64,000 nucleotides of DNA from Anaerocaecibacter muris (GTDB lineage: Bacteria > Bacillota > Clostridia > Christensenellales > Pumilibacteraceae). A model generated the notes under the pieces. It had not been told where the DNA came from and ran no database searches. It was given only the letters and a program-made list of their open reading frames with translations. The stretch covers positions 85,508 to 149,507 of the forward strand of contig NZ_CALPCE010000006.1 of NCBI RefSeq assembly GCF_943192945.1. The letters are read 5' to 3'. Position 1 is the stretch's first letter. Each line of letters starts with the position of its first letter. The translations under genes and the position numbers were made by a program. This document shows, piece by piece, positions 1 to 8,481 of this stretch.

Positions 1-359
1 ACAAAATCGATGTGAACGATTTGCTTTCCATGTTGCGCGAAAAAAATTACTTCGATATTGCAGACGTTGCGTATGCCGTATTCGAGCCGAGCGGCGAGCT
101 GTCCGTTCTGCCCGTCGGCGCGCAAAAGCCCGTCGTCATGGAGGACGTGGACAAAAGCAAAGTCGAAAAAGCCGAGCTTACGGATGTTCTTATCGTTGAC
201 GGCGCGGTGTCGTATTCGGGTTTGTCGGAAATAAACAAGGACGTCGATTGGCTGTTTTCGCGGTTGAAAATCAAGCAAAAAAAGGACTTGCAAAACATTA
301 TACTCGCTGTGTATGACGACAAGCAGGATAAGTTTAACGTGCATTATAAAAATCAATAG
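1..359 (+). CDS. YetF/DUF421 family membrane protein, C-terminal part (5' end outside window)
   Basis: Only the cytoplasmic C-terminal domain is present; the frame is open to the left edge, so the start and the membrane helices lie outside the window. The visible residues carry the typical order of the family: a DLLSMLREKNYFDI segment, then a short 'AVFEPSGELSVLP' beta-strand pair, a linker, and an acidic/lysine-rich end with 'GAVSYSGL'. Family members (B. subtilis YetF, YrbG, YdfS types) are membrane proteins of poorly known role, several linked to the spore or the cell envelope. A GTG at position 12 could be mistaken for a start but lies inside the conserved domain. It is followed by a promoter at 394-422, so it probably ends its own transcript. 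Confidence 0.8.
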   Translation, partial: KIDVNDLLSMLREKNYFDIADVAYAVFEPSGELSVLPVGAQKPVVMEDVDKSKVEKAELTDVLIVDGAVSYSGLSEINKDVDWLFSRLKIKQKKDLQNIILAVYDDKQDKFNVHYKNQ

Positions 360-393
360 CCTTTTGCGCAACGCCTTGCGCGCGGCAATTACC

Positions 394-422
394 TTGACAA
401 AAACGGGGATATGCGGTAAAAT
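394..422 (+). promoter_or_regulatory. sigma-A-type promoter upstream of the histidine phosphatase
   Basis: TTGACA at 394-399, 17-base spacer, TAAAAT at 417-422. The predicted transcript begins just before a 7-bp GC-rich hairpin (CGCCCCG 430-436 with CGGGGCG 449-455) that sits directly upstream of the Shine-Dalgarno GGAG and start codon at 465; it may also end transcription of the upstream yetF-like gene. Confidence 0.65.
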
Positions 423-464
423 ACCGATACGCCCCGTTTTAATTTTGTCGGGGCGCGGAGCGAC

Positions 465-1181
465 ATGAAACTTATTTTTATCAGGCACGGCGATCCCGAT
501 TACGTTCACGACACCGTTACGGCGCGCGGCGTAAAGGAAGCGCAAGCTCTTAACAAACGCGTTGCGCAATGGAATGTTGATAGATTCTACTGTTCGCCGC
601 TCGGCAGGGCGCGCGATACCGCAGCGCTCGCGCTTGAAGGATCGGGCAACGACGTTACCGTCGAGCAATTTTTGCGGGAATTTTACGTGCAAATTACCGA
701 CCCGCTTACGGGCAAAAATCGCATACCTTGGGACTTGTTGCCGTCGTATCGGACGACGGTTGCCGAGCTGTGCGACAAGGACGGATGGCAGGACGCGCCG
801 CTGTACCGCACGGGCGACGTCGCGGCGCAACGCGAACTCGTTGTTTCGGGGATAGACGGAATACTTGCCGAATACGGCTACAAGCGCGACGGCGAGTTGT
901 ATCGCACCGACAAGGGCAACGACAAAACGCTGGTTTTCTTTTGTCACTTGGGCGTGCAGTTCGTCATACTGTCGCACCTTTTGGGCGTGTCCGCGCCCGC
1001 GCTTTGGCACGGCTTTTTCGTCGCGCCGACGTCGGTGACTACGGTGGCGACCGAGGAGCGCGAGGCGGGAACGGTTGCGTTTCGCTGTAAGGGAGTGGGC
1101 GACGTTTCGCATTTGTACGCGGCGGGCATAACCCCGTCCGATTCGGGATTTTTCGATGAAGTTTACCGCGCGGATAATTAG
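465..1181 (+). CDS. histidine phosphatase family protein (phosphoglycerate mutase-like)
   Basis: A 238-residue protein of the histidine phosphatase superfamily, which removes phosphate from small molecules through a phospho-histidine intermediate. The RHG motif is at residues 7-9 (FIRHGDPDY) with His8 as the nucleophile. The phosphate-pocket segment 'CSPLGRARDTA' lies near residues 44-54, and the second conserved His is in 'FFCHLG' near residue 160. The substrate cannot be read from the sequence. Shine-Dalgarno GGAG precedes the ATG. It starts a run of co-directional genes with a TrxB-like flavoprotein (28 bp downstream) and a HAD phosphatase, so the three are probably one operon. Confidence 0.88.
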   Translation: MKLIFIRHGDPDYVHDTVTARGVKEAQALNKRVAQWNVDRFYCSPLGRARDTAALALEGSGNDVTVEQFLREFYVQITDPLTGKNRIPWDLLPSYRTTVAELCDKDGWQDAPLYRTGDVAAQRELVVSGIDGILAEYGYKRDGELYRTDKGNDKTLVFFCHLGVQFVILSHLLGVSAPALWHGFFVAPTSVTTVATEEREAGTVAFRCKGVGDVSHLYAAGITPSDSGFFDEVYRADN

Positions 1182-1208
1182 CGCGGCGCACGCAGACGGG
1201 GCGGAATT

Positions 1209-2081
1209 ATGGAAAACATTTACGACGTTATTATAATAGGCGGCGGACCTGCGGGCGTTTCCGCGGCGTTGTACGCTATGCGCGGCGGGCTTGCTACCGC
1301 CATTATACACAGCGGCGCGTCCGCATTGCACCGCGCCGAGCGCATAGAAAACTATTACGGTTCGGGTGCGCTGTCGGGCGCGGATCTTTACGATCGCGGC
1401 ATAGAGCAAGCGCGGGCGTTGGGCGTTGCCGTTATCGACGGACAGGCGACGTTTGCGCAGACCGACGGCGAAGTTTTTACGGTAAGCGCGACCGTCGGAG
1501 AGTACAAAGCCAAGCGGCTCGTCGTGGCGACGGGCGCGGCGCGCAAGACCGTGGATATAGCGGGGCTTAAAGATTACGAAGGCAAGGGCGTGAGTTATTG
1601 CGCCGTGTGCGACGCGTTTTTCTACCGCAAAAAGCGAGTGGGCGTGATCGGCGCGGGCGAGTTTGCCGAGCATGAATATTCGGCGATTAAAAACGTCGCG
1701 GGCGCGACGTATTTGTTGACCGACGGCGAAACGCCGAGCTTTACTGCGGACAACGTCGCGACCGACAGGATAGCGCGCGTGATCGGGCGCGACGGCAGAG
1801 TGGGCGGCGTGGCGTTCGAGGACGGAACGGAACTCGAACTCGACGGATTGTTTGTCGCCGTCGGGGTTTTGGGCAGCGGTGCGATAGCAAAGAGCATAGG
1901 TGCGTTTACCGACGTCAACGGCGCGATAATAACGGACGAAAAAGGCATGACCAACGTTGCGGGGCTGTACGCCGCGGGCGATTGTACGGTTGGGGTCAAG
2001 CAGGTGGGTAAGGCTGTCGCCGACGGCATGACGGTGGGCATTGCGCTTATAAACGATTTAAAACGCGGCGGCAAAAAGTGA
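1209..2081 (+). CDS. thioredoxin reductase-like FAD/NAD(P) oxidoreductase
   Basis: A 290-residue two-domain flavoprotein. The FAD-binding GGGPAG is at about residues 11-16, a CAVC dithiol pair near residues 131-134, the NAD(P)-binding GVIGAG near 144-149, and the C-terminal FAD motif 'YAAGDC' near the end. This order is that of thioredoxin reductase. It differs from the second TrxB of this window (42024) in that the residues after CxxC read 'DAFFYRKK' rather than the usual 'DGAFF', and the NADPH-domain second motif has 'GAGEFAEHE', so it may serve another redoxin or be a ferredoxin/flavodoxin-linked relative. The next gene overlaps its stop by 4 bases, which suggests translational coupling. 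Confidence 0.8.
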   Translation: MENIYDVIIIGGGPAGVSAALYAMRGGLATAIIHSGASALHRAERIENYYGSGALSGADLYDRGIEQARALGVAVIDGQATFAQTDGEVFTVSATVGEYKAKRLVVATGAARKTVDIAGLKDYEGKGVSYCAVCDAFFYRKKRVGVIGAGEFAEHEYSAIKNVAGATYLLTDGETPSFTADNVATDRIARVIGRDGRVGGVAFEDGTELELDGLFVAVGVLGSGAIAKSIGAFTDVNGAIITDEKGMTNVAGLYAAGDCTVGVKQVGKAVADGMTVGIALINDLKRGGKK

Positions 2082-2740
2082 GCGCGTTGCCCGCAAATAT
2101 CCGCGCGGCAATATTCGACCTCGACGGCACGCTGTTCGATTCGGTCGGGTTGTGGCACGAAATAGACGATATATTTTTGAGCAAGCGCGGGCTTGTTCCG
2201 ACTGCCGAATACAGGCGCGCGATAGCGGCGATAGGGTTTCGCGCAACGGCGGAGTTTACGGTAGAATATTACAAGCTCGACGACACTCCCGAAACGCTTA
2301 TGAACGAGTGGACGGAGCTTGCGCGCGAAGCATATGCGACCACCGTAAAGACGTTCGACGGCGTGCGCGAATACTTGACGGCGTGCGCGGCGGCGGGAAT
2401 TAAGATAGCCGCGGTCACAAGCCTGCACAGCGAGTTCGCCCGAGCGTGTTTGAAAAACAACGGCATATCCGAATATTTTTCGCACATATTCACAACCGAC
2501 GAAATAGGATTTAAAAAATCGTCGCCCCTGATTTACGAACACGCGGCGCGCGTTTTGGGTGTTAGTCCGCGCGACTGCGTCGCTTACGACGACGTGCCGA
2601 TTGCCGTAAAAGCGGCAAAGGCGGCGGGCATGACGACTGTCGCCGTCGAGGGCGTTTTGTTCGACAAAGCGGAGTGCGTCGGCGCGGCGGATTATATAAT
2701 AGTGTCAATCAAAGACGCGCCTGCGTTCGCGCGCAAGTAA
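2078..2740 (+). CDS. HAD-superfamily hydrolase (beta-phosphoglucomutase-like subfamily)
   Basis: A 220-residue haloacid dehalogenase-type phosphatase. Motif I is 'FDLDGT' with nucleophile Asp14 and general acid Asp16. Motif II Thr/Ser is in 'VTSLHS' near residue 115, the motif III lysine lies in 'FKKSSP' near 147, and the motif IV acidic pair is 'YDDVP' near 168. A helical cap domain between motifs I and II fits subfamily IA enzymes acting on sugar phosphates or similar small molecules. The GTG start overlaps the upstream stop (GTGA), arguing for an operon with the flavoprotein. A hairpin terminator follows. Confidence 0.87.
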   Translation: MSALPANIRAAIFDLDGTLFDSVGLWHEIDDIFLSKRGLVPTAEYRRAIAAIGFRATAEFTVEYYKLDDTPETLMNEWTELAREAYATTVKTFDGVREYLTACAAAGIKIAAVTSLHSEFARACLKNNGISEYFSHIFTTDEIGFKKSSPLIYEHAARVLGVSPRDCVAYDDVPIAVKAAKAAGMTTVAVEGVLFDKAECVGAADYIIVSIKDAPAFARK

Positions 2741-2759
2741 TTTTACATTGGCTTATAAC

Positions 2760-2799
2760 AACTCCTGTGCCGAATAGACGTGTGGCGCGGGAGTTTTTT
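2760..2799 (+). terminator. rho-independent terminator after the HAD gene
   Basis: AACTCC (2760-2765) pairs with GGAGTT (2790-2795), with partial pairing inside the loop, and is followed by a run of T. It stands between two convergent genes and may serve both strands. Confidence 0.55.
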
Positions 2800-2813
2800 G
2801 TATTGTCGCATAT

Positions 2814-3320
2814 CTATTTTCTGTAACCCAAAATATGCAAAGCTCGGTATTGGCGCGCGTTATACGACGACAGCGTGCGATCGAGCGCGTCGTAAGTGTG
2901 CGCAGCGATAAGTATGTCGTCCTCGGTAATTTTGCCGCGCGAGCGCGGTCGGATAGCGACGGCGACGGGCGAGTGGAAAAAGTCGCCGCGCCCGTCGCCC
3001 AGTTGAATAACGTCGCCGACTTCCGCCTGTTCGAGCGGAACGACTTGGGCGAACGGTCCGACCCCGTCGTTGCCGACGAGAAAGTTGTGCAAAAACTGAA
3101 CGCCCGTCCACGACGGCGTGCGGTCGCTCGCGGAGCGGTAAAACCAGCCGTACAGCGGCAAATAGTTCATAACGCCGCAACCCGCATAAATGCACTGCGA
3201 CGCGAAGTTTGTACAGTCGCCGCCTATGTCGTTAAAATCGTAAAACGCGGGGTTTCTGCCGAGCGCCCATTTGCGAGCGTAAGCAGCGGCGGCGGCGCGA
3301 TCGTAAGCGTAAACGTTCAT
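2814..3320 (-). CDS. putative amidase-domain protein (Amidase_6 family)
   Basis: A 168-residue protein matching the small papain-like 'putative amidase' domain common in spore-forming Bacillota. The likely catalytic cysteine is in 'GGDCTNFASQC' near residue 35, and later His/Asp residues occur in 'FFHSPVAV' and 'AHTYDA'. Family members are usually exported or attached to larger wall proteins; here the domain fills the whole protein and no signal peptide is visible after MNVYAYDRAAA, so it may act inside the cell or mother cell. It is transcribed divergently from spoIIE with about 100 bases between the starts. The exact substrate (peptidoglycan or peptide amide) is not known. Confidence 0.75.
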   Translation of the reverse strand: MNVYAYDRAAAAAYARKWALGRNPAFYDFNDIGGDCTNFASQCIYAGCGVMNYLPLYGWFYRSASDRTPSWTGVQFLHNFLVGNDGVGPFAQVVPLEQAEVGDVIQLGDGRGDFFHSPVAVAIRPRSRGKITEDDILIAAHTYDALDRTLSSYNARQYRALHILGYRK

Positions 3321-3420
3321 GCTATCGGTATATGACGCGACAGCGTGCGGCGTGCGATCGAGCGGTTATCTTTTTTTCGCCGTTATTTACCAAAGCCCGA
3401 CATAATAACCGTTCGCGCGT

Positions 3421-5685
3421 ATGGTATTGTTTGTATATATGAAAAAGTCCGTGAAGCCCGTCGAGTTACTGTCCGCGGCGGTTTTGCTTATCGTATGTTG
3501 CGGCGGCAAGGTTTACGCCGTCACGCCGTTCGGCACGCCCATGTTCTGCGCGCTGTCGGGCGCGTTCTTTATAGGTTTTGTCGCGCCGGTTTATTTATTG
3601 TGCGCGTTCCTTTTTACGTTTGAAGTATGGCGATTGTACACTGCGGGCGCGGTAATCTTTATTATGGCGGTTAGGTGGTTTGCGGGGCTTAAACTCCCGC
3701 GTTGCGACAGATACGTCGCAAAAACGCTGTTCTCGATAGCGGCGATAGTCACCGAAACCGCGCTGTCGGGTTTGTTCATGCACATAACGACGGCGGTAAT
3801 AACGGGCGTTATCTCGGTCATGTTTTATTACTTTGCGGCAAAGGCGGCGGAGTGCGCGCGCACGCGGTTTGCGCGGAAGTTCGACCCGACCGAAGCCGCG
3901 GCTATGTGCGTGACGCTTATTGTCGCGGGGCTTGCGTTCGGCAGAGCGCAAGCGGACGTGTTTTTGATAGGGCTTGCGCCCGCGACGTTGCTCGTGTTGT
4001 TGCTTGCGGTTATGAACGTCAAGTTCGCGCTGTGCGGCGGCGCGGCTGTCGCTCTTGGGTTGGGGCTTAACGCCGACGTCGCGCTCGCGCCTGCGTTCAT
4101 GGCGTTCGTACTGACGGCGGTCGCGTTTTCGCGGTTGCCGCGCGCCGTGTATGCCGTTACCGCGATAGGCGTGTACGCCGCAGTCGCAGTGCTGTTTTTT
4201 ACCGAGCCGATAATTATCGGCTGGAACGCGCTTATGATGACGGCGGGCGCACTGCCGTTTTTCATACTGCCGCGGCGCGCCGTCAGAAAGGTGGGCGCGT
4301 ATTTCGATTTCGACGGGTCGGCGCGGCTTGCCGTGCGGCATTACATAAATCGCACAAAGGCGGACGCGGGGAATCGCATGCTCGCCGTATCGTCGGTATT
4401 CGACGAAACGGCTCGACTGATGAACGCGTTTTCCGCGCCGGTGCCCGACTATTGCGCCGTGGGCGCGGCGCTCGCGGACAGGGTGTGTCCGTACTGTCAA
4501 AAGTACGGCGACTGCGATCGCGAAAAAGCAACGGCGGCGTTTACGGCGCTGGCGGAACGCGCGCACGCGGGCAGGGCGATACTGTCCGACCTGCCGCAAT
4601 TCTTTACCGAAAGTTGCGCGCGCACGGTGGACGTGATTAACGCCGCGGACGCGGTTACGGACGGCGCGCGCGAGCGCGCGCGGGAACGCGAGAGCGAGGA
4701 CAAAGCCAAAGCCATAGTGACCGAGAGGCTTACCGCCATAAAAGACGTGCTCGAAGAATTGGGCAAAAGTCAGGCGTTGCCCGTCGGGTTCGACGGCATT
4801 GCGGAGGACAAGATAGTCGCGGAGCTTAACGGCAACGGCGTGGAGTGCGCGGAGGCGTTTTGCACGCGCGAGGGCGTTACGGCGGTTGTGCGCACGCAGT
4901 CCGCATCGCGCGAAAAAATACGCAGAGCGGTCAGCGCGTGTTTGAAACGCGATTACGAAGTGACGGCGGTGGACAAAACGCAGGCGGCGGGTTGGAGCGT
5001 CGCAACGCTCAAAAAACGCCCCGCTTACGAAGCCGTTTACGCACGGGCGGGGCTGGGCAAAAACGGTATATCGGGCGACAGCTATACGTTCGAGCGCATA
5101 GGCGATAAGTTTTTGGCGGCGTTGCTGGACGGCATGGGATCGGGCGCGCAGGCGAGCGAAAGCAGCGGCGCGGCGGTGGAACTGATTAGCTGTTTTTACC
5201 GCGCGGGGTTCGATTCGCAGTCCGTGCTCGCGGGCGTCAACAGGTTTTTAAAACTGCCTGCAACCGAAAACTATTCCGCCGCGGACGTAGTGGTGTGCGA
5301 CCTCGACAACGCGACGACGGACATAATAAAAATAGGTTCGCCGCCGTGCTATATAAAGACGACGGACACAGTTCTAAAAATAGAAGGCAGTTCTCTGCCG
5401 ATAGGCGTGCTCGACGAAATGCGTCCTTTCGTCACTACAAAAAGAATGTACCCCAATCAAATGCTTATAATGGTCACGGACGGAGTGAGCGATTGCTTTG
5501 CGGGCGACGAGTTGCCCGAGTTCATAAACGGGCTGTCGGCGTTTAATCCCGAAAAAACGGTAAACGCAATACTCACCCGCGCGCTCGCGCTGTCGGGCGG
5601 CACGCCCAAAGACGATATGACCGCGATAGCTTTTCGCCTGTTCGACGCGCCCAAAAAGAAAAAACAAACGGAATTAAATATATAA
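3421..5685 (+). CDS. spoIIE: stage II sporulation protein E-like membrane PP2C phosphatase
   Basis: A 754-residue protein with the SpoIIE layout: about ten hydrophobic helices in the first 300 residues, a cytoplasmic regulatory region, and a C-terminal PP2C phosphatase domain from about residue 550. Metal-binding motifs are visible as 'GISGDSYTF', 'LLDGMGSG' and 'VTDGVSD'. In Bacillus, SpoIIE dephosphorylates SpoIIAA to release sigma-F in the forespore and interacts with FtsZ. The conserved domain order and 'DGMGSG' separate it from RsbU-type phosphatases. A cysteine pair 'VCPYCQKYGDCD' in the middle region is also seen in clostridial SpoIIE. No good Shine-Dalgarno is visible; ATG at 3439 (MKKSVK) is an equally likely start. 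No other sporulation gene is in the window. Confidence 0.88.
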   Translation: MVLFVYMKKSVKPVELLSAAVLLIVCCGGKVYAVTPFGTPMFCALSGAFFIGFVAPVYLLCAFLFTFEVWRLYTAGAVIFIMAVRWFAGLKLPRCDRYVAKTLFSIAAIVTETALSGLFMHITTAVITGVISVMFYYFAAKAAECARTRFARKFDPTEAAAMCVTLIVAGLAFGRAQADVFLIGLAPATLLVLLLAVMNVKFALCGGAAVALGLGLNADVALAPAFMAFVLTAVAFSRLPRAVYAVTAIGVYAAVAVLFFTEPIIIGWNALMMTAGALPFFILPRRAVRKVGAYFDFDGSARLAVRHYINRTKADAGNRMLAVSSVFDETARLMNAFSAPVPDYCAVGAALADRVCPYCQKYGDCDREKATAAFTALAERAHAGRAILSDLPQFFTESCARTVDVINAADAVTDGARERARERESEDKAKAIVTERLTAIKDVLEELGKSQALPVGFDGIAEDKIVAELNGNGVECAEAFCTREGVTAVVRTQSASREKIRRAVSACLKRDYEVTAVDKTQAAGWSVATLKKRPAYEAVYARAGLGKNGISGDSYTFERIGDKFLAALLDGMGSGAQASESSGAAVELISCFYRAGFDSQSVLAGVNRFLKLPATENYSAADVVVCDLDNATTDIIKIGSPPCYIKTTDTVLKIEGSSLPIGVLDEMRPFVTTKRMYPNQMLIMVTDGVSDCFAGDELPEFINGLSAFNPEKTVNAILTRALALSGGTPKDDMTAIAFRLFDAPKKKKQTELNI

Positions 5686-5694
5686 AGACAAATC

Positions 5695-5731
5695 CCGCCC
5701 CGTGCATGAGTTTATGCGCGGAGCGGTTTTT
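5695..5731 (+). terminator. terminator after spoIIE
   Basis: A stem built from CCGC/GCGG and CCG/CGG plus GCAT/ATGC (5695-5726) with one unpaired base on each side, followed by TTTTTATT. The rest of the 5732-5861 gap shows only a second weak GC-rich hairpin with a T run near 5780-5810. Confidence 0.7.
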
Positions 5732-5861
5732 ATTGCACGGTTTTGTTTTGTATTACTGTTATTACGTTGAACATTACCCATAACGGCGCGCGGCGAGACG
5801 CGGTTTTTTTGCGCGAGAAGGGCGCGGAACAAATATAAATTTCGTCCGCATTATCAATCGT

Positions 5862-5890
5862 TTGACTTTTTGCGCCGAATGTAATAAAAT
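5862..5890 (+). promoter_or_regulatory. promoter of typA
   Basis: TTGACT at 5862-5867, 17-base spacer, TAAAAT at 5885-5890, giving an untranslated leader of about 38 bases. No strong ribosome binding site is seen before the ATG at 5935. Confidence 0.65.
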
Positions 5891-5934
5891 TTAAGCAGAA
5901 TATAACATCTTTTCCATCGGGTCGTTTACTTTAT

Positions 5935-7779
5935 ATGAACAAAGAGAAAATTCGCAATGTAGCAATAATCGCGCACGTCGATCACGGTAAAACGTCGCTC
6001 GTCAACGAACTGTTGAAGCAAGGCAACGTGTTCCGCGATAACCAGTCCGTAGCGGACAGAGTTATGGACAGCAACGCGCTCGAACGCGAACGCGGCATCA
6101 CCATACTGTCCAAAAACGCGTCGTGCATGTACGACGGGTTCAAGATAAATATAGTCGATACCCCCGGGCACGCCGACTTCGGCGGCGAGGTGGAGCGCGT
6201 GCTCAAAATGGTGGACGGCGCGTTGCTTGTTGTTGACGCGTTCGAGGGACCCATGCCGCAGACGCGGTTCGTTCTGGAACGCGCGCTCGCGCTCGGGCTT
6301 AAAATTATAGTCGTCGTCAACAAGACCGACAGACCGGACGCGCGGCTTAAAGAGGTTGTGGACGAAATTTTGGAGTTGTTTCTCGACCTCGACGCGAGCG
6401 AAGAACAGCTCAACAGTCCGTTTGTGTTCGCTTCGGCGCGCAACGGCGTGGCGTCGCGCAGTATTACGGAAAGCGGCAGAAGCATGCAACCGCTGTTCCA
6501 AACTATTATAGAGCATATTCCCGCGCCGTCGGGTGATGAGAACGCGCCGTTCAAAATGCTTGTGTCGTCGGCGGAGCATAACGAATACGTGGGCAAGCTC
6601 GCCGTCGGCAAGATAGGCAACGGCGTTGTGTCGGTCGGCAATCAGATTGTGCTTACCAACTATCACGACGCGGACAAGTCGGTAAAAAGCAAGGTTGTCA
6701 GCCTTTTCACTTACGACGGGTTAAAACGCGTGCCCGCCGAAAGCGCGACGGTCGGCGACATAGTGTGCATTTCGGGTATAGAGGGCGTTATGATAGGCGA
6801 CACCGTTTGTTCGGAAGCGGACACCGCGCCTATCGAATTTGTCAAGATTGCCGAGCCGAGCGTCGAAATGACGTTCATGGTAAACGATTCGCCGCTCGCG
6901 GGCAAAGAGGGCAAGTACGTTACGAGCCGTCATTTGCGCGACAGGCTGTATAAAGAGGCGGTCAAGGATTTGTCGCTACGCGTCGCGGACGGCGCGACGG
7001 CGGACAGTTTCGTTGTGTGCGGCAGGGGCGAAATGCACCTGTCCATACTGATAGAAACCATGCGGCGCGACGGTTACGAGTTTGCGGTCAGCATGCCCAA
7101 GGTTCTTATAAAGACTATCGACGGCGTCAAGTGCGAGCCTGTCGATCGAGTGTTTATAGACGTGCCCGAAGCGTGCGTCGGCACTATAATGAGCAAGATG
7201 GGCACGCGCAAGGGCGAACTGATTGACATGACCCCGCACGGCAGTCGCATTAAAATGAATTTCAAAGTGCCCGCGCGCGGCATGTTCGGATACCAAAGCG
7301 AACTGATGACCGACACCAAGGGCGAGGGCGTTATGTCGAGCGTGTTCGACGGTTACGAGCCGTTTAAGGGCGAGATAAACCGCCGCGAGTTCGGCTCGCT
7401 TGTAGCGCACGAGGACGGCGAGTCCATAGTTTACGGGCTGTTCAATGCGCAGGAGCGCGGCACGCTGTTTATCGGCGCGGGCGTGCCCGTGTACGGCGGT
7501 ATGGTCGTCGGGCTGAATCCGCGCGGCGACGATATAGTTGTCAACGTGTGCAAGCGCAAACATCTTACCAACACGCGCAGTAGCGGAAGCGACGACGCGC
7601 TCAAACTGATTACGCCCATGCGCATGACGCTCGAAGACTGTATCGAGTTTTTGGCGGACGACGAAATTTTGGAAGTCACGCCCAAGAGCCTGCGCATACG
7701 CAAACGCTTGCTCGACGCGACGGCGCGCATGCGCGAACGCGCAAAGATGTTGGGGCTGGGCAAGCACGCCAATGAGTAG
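5935..7779 (+). CDS. typA: ribosome-associated translational GTPase TypA/BipA
   Basis: A 614-residue translational GTPase of normal TypA length. G motifs are all present near the N terminus: 'AHVDHGKTS' (P loop), 'RGITI' (switch I), 'DTPGHADF' (switch II) and 'NKTD'. The EF-G-like domains III and V and the TypA-specific C-terminal domain follow ('KELT-like' basic stretch around 'NVCKRKHLTNTRSS' near residue 545). TypA binds the 70S ribosome and helps assembly of the large subunit and growth under cold or stress conditions. Transcribed from its own promoter at 5862; the Fic gene follows after 50 bases with its own Shine-Dalgarno. Confidence 0.97.
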   Translation: MNKEKIRNVAIIAHVDHGKTSLVNELLKQGNVFRDNQSVADRVMDSNALERERGITILSKNASCMYDGFKINIVDTPGHADFGGEVERVLKMVDGALLVVDAFEGPMPQTRFVLERALALGLKIIVVVNKTDRPDARLKEVVDEILELFLDLDASEEQLNSPFVFASARNGVASRSITESGRSMQPLFQTIIEHIPAPSGDENAPFKMLVSSAEHNEYVGKLAVGKIGNGVVSVGNQIVLTNYHDADKSVKSKVVSLFTYDGLKRVPAESATVGDIVCISGIEGVMIGDTVCSEADTAPIEFVKIAEPSVEMTFMVNDSPLAGKEGKYVTSRHLRDRLYKEAVKDLSLRVADGATADSFVVCGRGEMHLSILIETMRRDGYEFAVSMPKVLIKTIDGVKCEPVDRVFIDVPEACVGTIMSKMGTRKGELIDMTPHGSRIKMNFKVPARGMFGYQSELMTDTKGEGVMSSVFDGYEPFKGEINRREFGSLVAHEDGESIVYGLFNAQERGTLFIGAGVPVYGGMVVGLNPRGDDIVVNVCKRKHLTNTRSSGSDDALKLITPMRMTLEDCIEFLADDEILEVTPKSLRIRKRLLDATARMRERAKMLGLGKHANE

Positions 7780-7829
7780 GCGGCGAAATCGGTTTTGATT
7801 TTGTCGCGTCCCGTTAATCAAGGAGAAAC

Positions 7830-8435
7830 ATGGCACTGGAAAACAAACTCGGAATAAAAAATTCCGCCGAGCTTGCCGAAGCCGAAGAGCGCATAGGCAA
7901 GCTGAAAGCGCGCGAATTGTTTGACAGCGGTCTTATAAACGACGTAGAGGTCGGAACTTTTGCGGGACTTGCCGCAGTGCATAAACACCTATTCGGCGAA
8001 ATTTACGATTTTGCGGGCGAACTGCGGACGGTCAATATAAGTAAGGGTAATTTTCGGTTTGCCTCGGCTATGTATCTTCGCGCCGCTATCGACGGCATTG
8101 ACAAAATGCCTATGACGACGCTCGACGAAATTGTCGAAAAATACGTGGAAATGAATATAGCGCACCCGTTCCGCGAGGGCAACGGCAGGGCGACGCGTAT
8201 ATGGCTCGACATGATGTTAAAACGCGCGCTCGGCGCGGCGGTCGATTGGAGCAGGGTTGACAAGAGCGATTATCTTGCCGCAATGGAGCGCAGTCCCGTC
8301 AAGGATTTGGAATTAAAAACGTTGCTTAAAAGCGCGTTGACGCACGACGTATCTAACCGAGAAATTTATATGAAAGGCATAGACGCGAGCTATGCTTACG
8401 AAGGTTACGAAACGTATATCACAGAACGGTTATAA
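7830..8435 (+). CDS. class III Fic protein (AMP transferase) with C-terminal inhibitory helix
   Basis: A 201-residue Fido-domain protein. The full catalytic motif [12 protein letters not shown] is at residues 112-123, with His112 as base and Glu116 for metal binding, so AMP transfer should be possible. A target-docking flap segment lies around '[11 protein letters not shown]'. At the C terminus a segment reading SYAYEG (Ser187 to Gly192) fits the inhibitory motif [S/T]xxxE[G/N], with Glu191 in the position that blocks the ATP gamma-phosphate. Its place after the Fic core is the arrangement of class III enzymes such as Neisseria NmFic, which are regulated by oligomer state and do not need an antitoxin. 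Shine-Dalgarno AAGGAG precedes the ATG. No antitoxin gene is adjacent. Confidence 0.9.
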   Translation: MALENKLGIKNSAELAEAEERIGKLKARELFDSGLINDVEVGTFAGLAAVHKHLFGEIYDFAGELRTVNISKGNFRFASAMYLRAAIDGIDKMPMTTLDEIVEKYVEMNIAHPFREGNGRATRIWLDMMLKRALGAAVDWSRVDKSDYLAAMERSPVKDLELKTLLKSALTHDVSNREIYMKGIDASYAYEGYETYITERL

Positions 8436-8481
8436 ACGGTGCGCGCAAGGCGGCGCGCACAACACAGATAAGGAGTTAAAC

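Noticed and set aside
3595..4599. Minus-strand frame opposite spoIIE
   Set aside because: Arg/His-rich translation without any recognisable pattern, typical of a shadow frame.
8392..8481. Upstream extension of guaA into the Fic gene
   Set aside because: The conserved GuaA N terminus and a good Shine-Dalgarno point to ATG 8482.
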